From Candolleomyces eurysporus (lineage: Eukaryota; Basidiomycota; Agaricomycetes; Agaricales; Psathyrellaceae), in NCBI GenBank assembly GCA_027579435.1, contig JANBPK010001232.1:1-54694 (forward strand): DNA of 54,694 bases, given 5' to 3'. Both the position numbers and the translations under genes were made by a program. The number at the start of each line of letters is the position of its first letter. Within the stretch, counting starts at the first letter, position 1. This document shows positions 34,582-43,848 of the stretch, one piece after another. The notes below the pieces were generated by a model. It searched no databases. It had not been told where the DNA came from and was given only the letters and a program-made list of their open reading frames with translations.

Positions 34582-35384
34582 ACTGCACAAGAGGAGTTAT
34601 TTGTCGAATCCTGGAGCCAGAATGTTGACGACTCACCTTATACACAATGTCCAATGATAATCATCCAACTATAGCTTGTTGCGGCTGAACCATCTGTTAC
34701 TGCTGTTGGGCGCTAATGGAGGACCAGATTATTTAGAAGGAGCACCATGGCGGTGATGGTATTAGGCCCGGGCTGATACCGTTCTGAGATTCGGATTAAG
34801 GCAAAGTTGTGCCTTCATGTGCCTCCATGCTTCAATTGTCTGAGGCTACCCATACGGTTTTATAGTAGCAACCACCCTTCCGGCGATAGATGCTCCATAT
34901 TATCTAGGCCAAGGAATGATAACAAACCGACAGTAGGCCTTCTGATAATTGCGGCATCGTGACGTGAACCTTTCCCCGTACGGCCGTTCAGAAAAACATA
35001 CTTACCGCCGCCGTAGAGGGATTGGGTGGGATGATATTTGGAAACGAAACCCCGAGCCAAGAGTAACACATTCTTAAGTTGCAAGTCCGATCTAGTCATC
35101 TTGGCGAAGATCGCTCCGCGGACTTCTGCGTCTGATGAACTCAGAACTTAAAAGTTCAAAGAAAGTTACGTTTGCCAAATTCTTCCACAACTAACACAAC
35201 TTCGAGTGGTTCCAATCCAATATCTCTCGTTTTTTGGACACCGACGCACGGAATTTGGAATTGTGCAAAATGTTATCCCTTCCAGCTGATCGAACTACTG
35301 GTCTACCCTCCATCTTGTAACATCCGCCGTCGTCGAGCTTGGAAGAGGACAAATGACACTGTTTCATTTCACCGTTCTTGATGC
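34582..35384. other. 5' flank of DUF6533 gene 3 / 3' flank of gene 4
   Basis: Up to about 35100 it matches the flank of gene 2 (30617-31100). The rest, to 35384, is unique with no gene recognised. Confidence 0.5.
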
Positions 35385-37356
35385 TTACACGCTACTACCT
35401 CGTCCTGATGAGTATATGATACTGGGATCGGAAGTCATGCCGGTTTCAGCGGTACTTTTTGCAAACTCTACGGGTTCCAGGGATCTACCAGCAGTGAGAA
35501 CCTGTGTTCTAAGCCCCCGCCCTCCCGCGCGGCGGAGATTGAGAATGAGTCTGCAACCCTGCGTTTGAAAAGCTTCAGACCCGATGACGAGAGTCGAGTG
35601 CTGGATGCTTACAGCGTAAGAGTTTACAGCGTACAGCCATCTAGAGGTCGCCGTGAGTGAGAGAAAAGTCAGGATAAGGAGGTTATAGTAACATACGGCC
35701 ATGACGGCGTGTAATACAGCCCTGAGCGGTAAACCGAGACTATGCCACCCACGCAAAGAACGGCTATTGTTCAAGCAGCTCAGAACCAGGTGTATCTGGA
35801 TTAAAGATGTCGATACGCACCCACAATTCTTGAAGGCAACAGGCATCAGTGTCAACGATGCACAACGGAAGCAGAGAGACTGACAATAGAAAGTTCAGTG
35901 CACCATCTCTGATAAACACTATCAGAAGAGGCGGCACTAGGGACGAGTCCTTCATAATATGGCATTTGATCTTTCCGCGTTCGTCCGATATTGAGCCTTT
36001 GAGCTTATAGACCGTCAAAGTGAAGAAAGTCGCTGAATCCAAACGTATCAGCTAGCTTGAATGTAAAAATGCGGTGGTGCAAGAGGAATACCTGCGGTTC
36101 CCGTGCCGAAAATCCTGGGTATCGTGTTGGTCTGAGCAGTTAGTTTGATATGGATTCCATAGAGGAACTCACCATGTCACGATATACATTTTAATCATCT
36201 CCCGAGTGGTCGGTGTGAATGGTAACCCACACCCGTACCAGGCTGAGAGGTCATTCTTTGGAACGGGCGGGGTATTGCCGTGGTCCGTGATGCGTACGAC
36301 ACAGTAGACGCCAACCTTAGTTGCAAAGTCTTTAGCAATTTCCAAGGATGAGCATGAAATATTTCACATACAGCTATTTCGACTGCCCGAGAAGGTCAGT
36401 GAATCAGTTTCGAGTTGACCTCGAATGCATAAGACGACAAACCTGCTGTGAGAATAGACAACAGGAGGAGGACTGGAATGATTTAAGACGATGAAATCAG
36501 GCTCTGCTCCGTTGGAAAGGTTGACATTTCCTCACCTCTGCGATTGAACCCGTATAGCGCGTATACTCGCATGATGCATATGACATCAATGACGAGGATG
36601 TAGAATTTGCTTCCAACTCTAGCATAAAAATCGGTAAGACAGAAATCCGAATGCTGCGAAGCGATACTTACATGCTCATTACTCGAATATAAATTCGACA
36701 GCTTCAAATATTGAATTCTTTGAGCTTCGTCTTCCAACAGGCTGGAAGTTACAAGATGCTTACAACTATTCGCACATCGCGAGCCATGCATGATTAAAAG
36801 CTCAGATAAAAACCACAAGAACTCACCTGCGACGATGGGTCGCTGATGCCGGAGCCTCCGAATGATCAGACTTTCGGTCGACGACCGCATGGACAGGACA
36901 GAACTCACAAATGAGCATGACGCTGCAAGTTGGGATTAGCGAAGATTCACAGAAGATAGAGAATAGCTCACATTATCAGCAACAAAGCATAATATCTTGC
37001 AATCAGATACAACGCTGTCGTCAAGGTCCACCTCTTGCTGAATCAAGCGTCGAGTTGCTTAATCCCGGGGGCACCAGGTTCATTGCGCAGCGCTCACCTC
37101 AAAATGAACCTGACCTACACTATGCTAGTCAGCTTAATGGTAGAATATGATGATTTTATTCATACCTCATGACGAAAGGTCGAACAGATATCACAAAGGA
37201 TAAAGGTCAGCGCAGCGACTGTACGGATGCGCGTTCATCAGTCCCGATCGTCTGATCCCGCAGCGCTTGATATATCTCAAACTTGCCTTCTGAATAGCCT
37301 TCGTTTTGAGTGACCCTCAATGCAGAGAGGATTGTCTGCCACTGCGCTTGATCCAT
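35385..37356 (-). CDS. DUF6533-type multi-pass membrane protein, gene 4 (17-exon model)
   Basis: Full model closes in frame, 326 aa. Exons 5'->3': 37356-37287, 37218-37166, 37114-37098, 37037-36972, 36922-36909, 36842-36827, 36701-36672, 36618-36536, 36472-36443, 36382-36372, 36315-36173, 36114-36092, 36032-35885, 35828-35821, 35763-35697, 35640-35613, 35558-35385. Intron 1 is GC-AG (GCAAGT). Exons of 17, 14, 16, 11 and 8 nt occur. Motifs: ALTFILCDICSTF, VRFIL, SKRWTLTTALYLIARYYALL, ILVIDVICIMRVYALYGFNR, REMIKMYIVTW, VFIRDGALNFL, YYTPSWPWLYAVNSYA and CRLILNLRRAGGRG. Several hydrophobic helices are predicted; the family (DUF6533) is fungal, membrane-bound and of unknown function. The weakest part is the pair of 14/16-nt exons, which could instead be one 96-nt exon. 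Confidence 0.7.
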
Positions 37357-37819
37357 GGTCGGACAACGGGCTGCTCGAACCCTTATGACAAGGGTTAATA
37401 TATCCCATGTGTGCGCACTGTTCCTACCTCACGATCGTTATCATCTCGAACTTACTACAATGCCGGAGAACCAGGGTTAATACAAGTTTTCAATTGAATG
37501 GATTCAATGAAGTGAGGATTGACAAGACGCCCTGCGGGGTGTGGGGCGCGCAACGAGTTCCCTGCCGGAACATTGTCATCTCCGCGTTTGCGATGCAGGG
37601 AATCAGTCGGGGGAGGGTGCATGGAACCAGAGAATTGCTAGGATGGTGTCTTTCTTATAGTTTTGGAGACGATGCTGGAATTGTCATCGCCGCTGGCTGT
37701 CTTAAGATGCAATCCTGGGGGCTGGCGCAAGCGGTGGAGTTAGCGCGGTGGAACGCTAGCGCCGATTGAACTACTCCGAAAAGTGCATGACTGGCGAGCC
37801 GATTCCGTGCGGACACAGT
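37357..37819. other. Intergenic, nothing recognised
   Basis: Upstream region of DUF6533 gene 4. A 120-codon plus-strand frame (37407-37769) has no family features and is not called. Confidence 0.4.
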
Positions 37820-38165
37820 ATATCCTCTGTGGTACTTCAGATCGAGAGGCAGAAGTAGAAACAGTGGGCCAGTTTCGGACGATGATGGAAGGGCCGAGGA
37901 TGGTAGGACGCAACCATTCGTTTGCCGGTCCGACTAATGCGGGTGGGCAACGGTCGTAAAGACTCTAAAGAGCTCAGGGCGAGTAGGAGCTCGAATCTGT
38001 AGTCAAAAATAGGCCGCATGGGCGTGTGGTTATGAGCAGTGAAAATTTGAAAGGTCGAAGAAAGAGGAAATTTGCTAACGCCATTGCAACGATCTGTATT
38101 TGTCTGTTAGACTGCAAGGCTATTGCGCGGTCCGGATTTCCGGGCTTCCGCGTTGACTTTCAGCC
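37820..38165. repeat. Direct repeat, left copy (about 350 bp)
   Basis: More than 90% similar by eye to 41510-41858 in the same orientation, starting ATATCCTCTGTGG and ending TTGACTTTCAGCC. The right copy covers the 5' end of the transposase-like frame, so this left copy is probably a fragment of a second element. Confidence 0.75.
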
Positions 38166-38235
38166 AGCCCTTCAGAGTCAACCCTCCTCAGGTGCTTCAG
38201 CCAGTGTCGTTGGTTCCGCTCGAGTCTCCACAGAA

Positions 38236-40214
38236 ATGGGACCCCCCCTCGAACACCGGCCCCCCGTAAACGTCCGCTCGGACTCGACAGCAGTGAAACC
38301 CCGCTCCCTACGCCCAAGAGGTCAAAACGTGAGGCTAAGATTGAAGAACTTTGGGAGACGCTGGAACTGTTGAAGAAGTCCATTCAGTCACAATGCTCAG
38401 TGTACCTAGAGTTTCGTGTGGGGGCGCCGCGTGCCGACGAAGACGACGACAAAACCATGAAGGCATGGTCTTCCCTTGTAGCTTTGAAGCCAGAACGCAT
38501 GAATATAGAAGAAACCCGGTCGGTGATGAAGCGGAGACTCTCGACGCAAGGTGCGCACGTTTCTTGATCTGAACAAGAAATTTTATTGACAAACGTTACA
38601 ATTCAACAGTCGGCAGTACCATACCCGACAGTAGTACCATAATCAACAGATTGTTCAGCGAATTCTCGACCGCATGGGAAGAGCTTCAATCTGCTCAGGC
38701 ACCATCTCCGTCCGACTTTGCAACCAAGGAGAATTGGCCGGTACAGCAGGGAATTTCGCCTATCTTGTGCTCTCGTCCCCCCACCGCCAGGGGCCTCCCG
38801 CTATGTGTTTTATACGAGGGTTTTCGCAGATTCCGGGTCGCTATCTCCCAACCCGGTTATGAGCCATCCGGGGACGCTATCTGGGTAGCAGGGTCGCTTT
38901 GCACTACGATGGGGGTGAGTTTTGACAACGAGGAACATCGGTCAAGGACAGCTGATGCTGCCTTCAGACCCCTTATTCCCGAGTGGGACGCTCAGCATAG
39001 GGTGGAACTTCATGGTAGCCTGACGTATGGTGTCATCGATCGGGTCTTCCGCGTGTGCATCCTCCGCGAGGACAAGTGGGAGGCCTCATCTATTCCGGCC
39101 GACGTTTATATGCAAATCTGCCGCAACCACGAGCTTTGGGTCCAAGAACTGCGATCCAAGAATCTCTTTCCAGCATTTCTAGCCGCAGGCGCCCCTGCGT
39201 TTTTGATATGCATACAAGGTACGCAGCTTCCTCCTCAGCATCGATCATCATTTAATCCTTTACCTGTTAGGGCCATTGTTGACGATTTGTGGCGGGTTTT
39301 TCGATCAGGAAAGGGTCGTCATTGAACCTCTGATGGATTCAATCTTCATGTTTCTAGACCATACCGTTGCCAGAGAGACGAGGCTTGCCGTGGTGTTAAC
39401 AGCACTTCGCGCAGAACTCGACAGCATCATCGAGCTGACACAGTAAGCAAACCATTCATATTATATTAAGAATCAAGACAGAAGTCGAACATCGTGCAGG
39501 ATGCCTCAACCTGAGCGCCAACCAGAGATTTTCCCCCCTGGTACCCCTCGATTCTATCAAGAATGCAAGCTTATTTCCTCGGGAGAAGCTGCTCCGCTCC
39601 GATTTCAGAGTTCCTTGATAAACGAGCCGTTTGGAGGCGTCAGCCATCTTGTCTTCCTTGCTTCCCTACACCGCAGTCCGACTTGTCCAGCTGAAAACGT
39701 TGTGGTCAAGTTAGCATCGAAGTATGGGCAAGACGTCCACCAGTTCTTAGAAAGCCAACTGCTGGCGCCCAAGCTGATTGCCACTTCGTCCATGGAGGGG
39801 ATCCCTACCGCCTATGTCATGGAGCGCCTATCGTCGCAGTGGGTCACTCTCCACGACCTCGCAGAGGACAACACCATCGACTTCAACAGACGCTCAGGGG
39901 ATATACACACTTCACTGATGCATATTGTCGAATTGCTGAGAGGCAAGGGTTACGTTCATGGTGACTTACGCGCCAACAACATCATGATCAACACCAATAC
40001 GTTGCAAGGCGAAGGCCAACCAGACATCAAGATAGTTGATTTCAATTGGAGTGGAAAGGCCGGTGTGACTCGCTATCCTGGAACACGGAACGAGAGCATC
40101 AAATTTCCAGGGAAGCCAGGGCATCGAATTCAACAGGGAGACGACGCCAAGCTTCTGGAGATTTGGTGGCCGGAGATTTTGGCGAGCGTTGAAAGGAAAC
40201 TCCTGAGTGCCTAG
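38236..40214 (+). CDS. Protein kinase-fold protein (FunK1-like), 5' end uncertain
   Basis: Supported exons: (uncertain start)..38550, 38610..39218, 39271..39442, 39500..40214, all joining in phase. The N-terminal part is helical/charged (KREAKIEELWETLELLKK). The middle domain contains VSFDNEEHRSRTADAAFRPL, and the segment leading to FFDQERVVIEPL resembles the N-terminal domain of agaricomycete kinase-like proteins. The C-terminal exon has kinase features: VVVKLASKYG (candidate ATP-binding Lys), VMERL hinge, HGDLRANNIMI catalytic loop (HGD and Asn kept) and VDFNWSG in place of DFG. The glycine loop is not obvious. The family is abundant in mushroom genomes; activity and substrate are unknown. 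The first exon's ATG could not be fixed: 38236 is one candidate, in a different frame from the next segment. Confidence 0.6.
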
Positions 40215-40363
40215 TATTAGTCTGTATCTCCTCCATCATCCTGTATGCGTATAGTCTTTGTCTTTGTGGTCTGATTCTTCTGTCTGTTGGATTGGGTGTG
40301 CGATGAGAGGCTGATAGACCGTTACGTATAGGCAACTCTATTTCAGACATGTGCACTGGGCAT

Positions 40364-41530
40364 TTAAGGCGTCGAAGCCGCACCGTTGTGAACCTGACGA
40401 TTGAGCAATTGGTCGAAAAAAGTCTGACAGCGCTTCAGAGCTTGAGGACATTGGGGTTTGTAGAGCATTGCTCGGGGGTTAGCAGCTTTGGTAAATGACT
40501 TGGCGATTGTCTCCCCATATTCAGCTGAAGCAAGGGTCAGAAAGAAAGCCACTAGCATAAAACAAAGTAACTCACAATCAATGCCATTATCCAGAATTCG
40601 CTGGAGCATGCCGATCATCCTTTCAATGGGAAGCACCACCAACTGTAGGCACCCATACATTAAGAGATAGTCGTAGATGTGAAAAGCCATGTAATGGTTT
40701 GGGCAAAATCTATAATCCGGAAACAGCTCATCTCGATCTCGCACTCTTAGATCACGGTGGTCCTGACTGACCGAAAAGCCTGACGGCTTTTGCCCGTAAA
40801 ACCTTCGCTTCTCCGCTGAGCTTCTAACATCGCATTCAGACAGTAACCTTTATCTGTTATGCTCAGATAAAGTTCTCGGGAAAGCGGCCTTAGCAAGTTG
40901 CATAGACAGCTCCTTTACGCCATCAATGTACGTTTGCAGGTGAAAAAGGTATAGGTCTGCTCGAGACACTGACATCCCGTGAGCTGTTACAATCCCAGTG
41001 GCTGATAGGAGCGGCATATTCAATTGCAGGAGACGACGTTTGAGCAGGTTTTTCGGAGTATCGGGATCCAGTGAACCCCATAGCCGGATTAGGGAGGCTG
41101 GGAGGTATATTGTCCCTAGCATGCGCCATTGGTCTGCCTTCAGCTTGCCGTGACTGGGGGACACGAGTTTGGTAGGAATTGAGGACGTCCATGATGGAGC
41201 AACCATCCCTTCAATATCCCGCGGGATCTCTCGCATATCATCCTCTCCAAGGATGTGACTTGCAGAGAAGTGTGGTGACAGTCCCGTTGGCAGTGTATGT
41301 CCTGGTTGCTTCAACCGCCATTCAACAATTGCGGTAGCAATCTGCAGCTTTGTTGGTTTCTTGCCTTGTTTGTTGGTTCCATGAACTTCAAGATTGAGCG
41401 AGGTGCTGATGTACGATAATGCGGTCAATGAACGCCGCTCAAAACGCTTGATCATCGCTTCACGGTCGCCCAGGTCACCCTCCAGTGAGTGCTCCAAGGT
41501 TTCTTTGAGATATCCTCTGTGGTACTTCAT
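40364..41530 (-). pseudogene. Tnp2/KDZ-like transposase fragment
   Basis: Two adjoining minus-strand segments. The first, from 41530 (MKYHRGYLKETLEHSL), contains KLKADQWRMLGTIYLPASL and RLWGSLDPDTPKNLL. The second, 40744-40364, contains FCPNHYMAFHIYDYLLMYG and LPIERMIGMLQR. This pattern (PNH.M..H..D.L..G followed by P.ER.IG.LQ) is typical of the C-terminal region of plant-CACTA-like Tnp2/DUF4218 or KDZ-type proteins common in Agaricomycetes. The catalytic N-terminal half is absent, and the join between the segments (about 40745-40850) does not close in frame, so it is a remnant of a class II element. Confidence 0.6.
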
Positions 41531-41858
41531 ATCGAGAGGCAGAAGTAGAAACAGTGGGCCAGTTTCGGACGATGATGGAAGCGCCGAGGATGGTAGGACA
41601 CAACCATTCGTCTGCCGGTCCGACCAACGCGGGAGTGCAAAGGTCGTAAATGCTCAGGGCGAGTAAGAGCTTGAATCTGTAGTCAAAAACAGGCCCCATG
41701 TGTGTGTCGTGTGAGGAGTGAAAATTCGAAAGGTCGAAGAAATTTAAAGGGGAATTTTGCCAACGCCATTGCAACGATCTGTATTTGCCTGTGTTAGACC
41801 CCAAGGCTATTGCGTTGTCCGAATTTCCGGATTTCCGGGCTTCCGTTGACTTTCAGCC
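41510..41858. repeat. Direct repeat, right copy (about 350 bp)
   Basis: Partner of 37820-38165. It overlaps the first codons of the transposase-like frame and its 5' flank on the minus strand. Confidence 0.75.
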
Positions 41859-42238
41859 TTGCTGTCAGGGCCCCGACGTAATAAATTCTAGCTGAAGCGC
41901 CATACACCTTAGAACAGGGAAAGATGTTCCATATATATCACCGCATTCTTGAGCAAAGCCTCTCTTCCTGTCCAATTCGATAGAATTTGTCACCTTCCTC
42001 CCCGTTCATCTGTCAGCGATTATCAAAGCTGGCGCCGGCGCACTTGGGAAGCATCTAGTAATCCTTCAGCTCTCTCGAAATTAGGACGTAAATCGAGTTC
42101 CTTACCCTGATCATAGCTTCTGAGCCAATTGGCAGATCATTTTCGGCAGACAGGGTATATAATGAATGACGACCACCTCGTTCTTGCAGCACAACCTTCT
42201 CTCTTAAACTAAGTCATCTTCGCAGGGAATTTACACAC
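41859..42238 (+). promoter_or_regulatory. OYE promoter region (CCAAT and TATA boxes)
   Basis: A CCAAT box lies at 42125-42129 and a TATA box (TATATAAT-like) at 42156-42162, about 77 bp before the ATG. The run between the TATA box and the ATG is pyrimidine-rich (CTTCTCTCTT). The rest of the stretch holds nothing recognised. Confidence 0.55.
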
Positions 42239-43620
42239 ATGGCCTCTCTCTTCTCTCCAATCAAGGTTGGGAAATTGAACTTGGAGCATCGCGTCGTCCT
42301 TGCCCCCCTCACCCGATTCCGCGCTACACGAACGGCGCACGTCCCTGTCGTTCCGCTCGTGAAAGAGTATTATACTCAACGAGCGAGCATTCCAGGGACC
42401 CTGCTAATCACAGAAGCAGTGCTCATTGCTCCAGAGGCTGCAGGGTACTTCAACTTCCCAGGAATCTGGAGTGAAGATCAAATCAAGGCGTGGAAAGAGG
42501 TGAGCGACTTCGACCATTTCACCTGATGGATACCTGACTGGTTGGAAACAATATTATTTAGATCGCAGATGCGGTCCACGCTAAGGGCTCGTACATTTAC
42601 CTCCAAATCGCAGCAACGGGCAGAGTCTCTCATCCCGAAGTACTCGCAGAAGAAGGGGGCTACCCGTACATCGCTCCCTCCCCAATCCCACTTTCTAATC
42701 GACCTCCCGAAGCAGCGCCTCCTCGCGCCCTCACCATCCCTGAAATAGAAAAGTATATAAATCTACACGCCAAAGCTGCCAAGAACGCGGTAGATCTTGC
42801 AGGGTTCGACGGAGTTGAAGTCCACTGCGGAAATGGATGTCTCATCGACCAGTTCCTTCAGGACGTCAGCAACACAAGGACAGACGAATACGGAGGAACA
42901 ATCGAGAGCAGAAGTCGGTTCGGACTGAGAGTCGTGGACGCCGTTATAAAGGCGGTCGGGCAAGAGAGAACGGGCGTGAGGGTCAACCCTTGGGGCAGGT
43001 CTCAGGGTAAGTCGAAAGTCTGTTTCTGTGGTGGCATGACTCGGCCGTTAACGAAGTTTCTTCCATTCAAGATATGGGAATGAAAGACCCCATACCCCAA
43101 TTCAGCCACTTCGTCTCATCCCTGGCTTCCCACCATTCAGATCTCGCCTACTTGCACGTCATCGAGCCTCTATCTATCGAAGAGCGACTCTCACTCAACG
43201 GCGGCTCTCTGGAAGAAATCCAAGACGAATCAATCGATTTCCTAAGGAAAATATGGTCTCCACGTCCGTTCATCTCATGCGGAGGATATAACAGAGAAAA
43301 TGCGATAGAAGCAGTGGCGAAGGACGGAGGAAGTAATGGGCTCATTGCATTTGGCCAACTCTTCATCGCCAACGTAAGTGCTCATTTCTTTTATTATGCT
43401 TTCGGGCACAAAGCAAATTTTCTGACCTTTTCGTTTCTCTTTCGTTTAGCCTGACCTCCCGTTCAGACTTCACCGCAATCTCCCACTCACCACACCCGAC
43501 CCTTCCACGTTCTATACCCCAGCCGACGTAGAGGGGACGGAGAAAGGGTACATTGACTATCCTTTCTCGAAGGAATACATCGAGGCGCTGGATTCGAAGT
43601 CAGCGGACAAGCTTTTTTAG
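42239..43620 (+). CDS. Old Yellow Enzyme-type NADH:flavin oxidoreductase
   Basis: Model: join(42239..42499, 42562..43006, 43072..43373, 43450..43620), 392 aa, normal length for the family, phases closing. OYEs are FMN-dependent TIM-barrel ene-reductases using NAD(P)H to reduce activated C=C bonds. Visible motifs: LAPLTRFRA (Thr that tunes FMN), [15 protein letters not shown] with the substrate-binding His and Asn, [27 protein letters not shown], and near the end [19 protein letters not shown] for phosphate binding. In OYE1 the proton-donor Tyr follows NG (HSANGY); here that position is Cys (HCGNGC, around 42840). The protein may have lost or altered the oxidative half-reaction. Two decayed partial copies lie at 31955 and 47552. 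The gene is convergent with the IML2-like gene. Confidence 0.88.
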
Positions 43621-43848
43621 ATCTTTTGTAGTTTCGCTGGAAAGAGGTCCTGGCTGGTAGTAATATTTACTAGGGGGCGATACGTCCCTGAAAGGTTTCT
43701 CGTTTCTGCGTCGTCGCAATCGTATTATATACCTAGCTTTCGAATGCGAGCGAATTAATCTATCAACACCCCATCTACAGATATTCTCAGCTGCCCATTT
43801 TTGAAGCACCACTCACCCATCCAACCTACTTCCTCAAGCACACGTGTG

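Noticed and set aside
37407..37769. 120-codon plus-strand frame upstream of the kinase region
   Set aside because: No domain, no splice support, and an amino-acid make-up typical of a chance frame.
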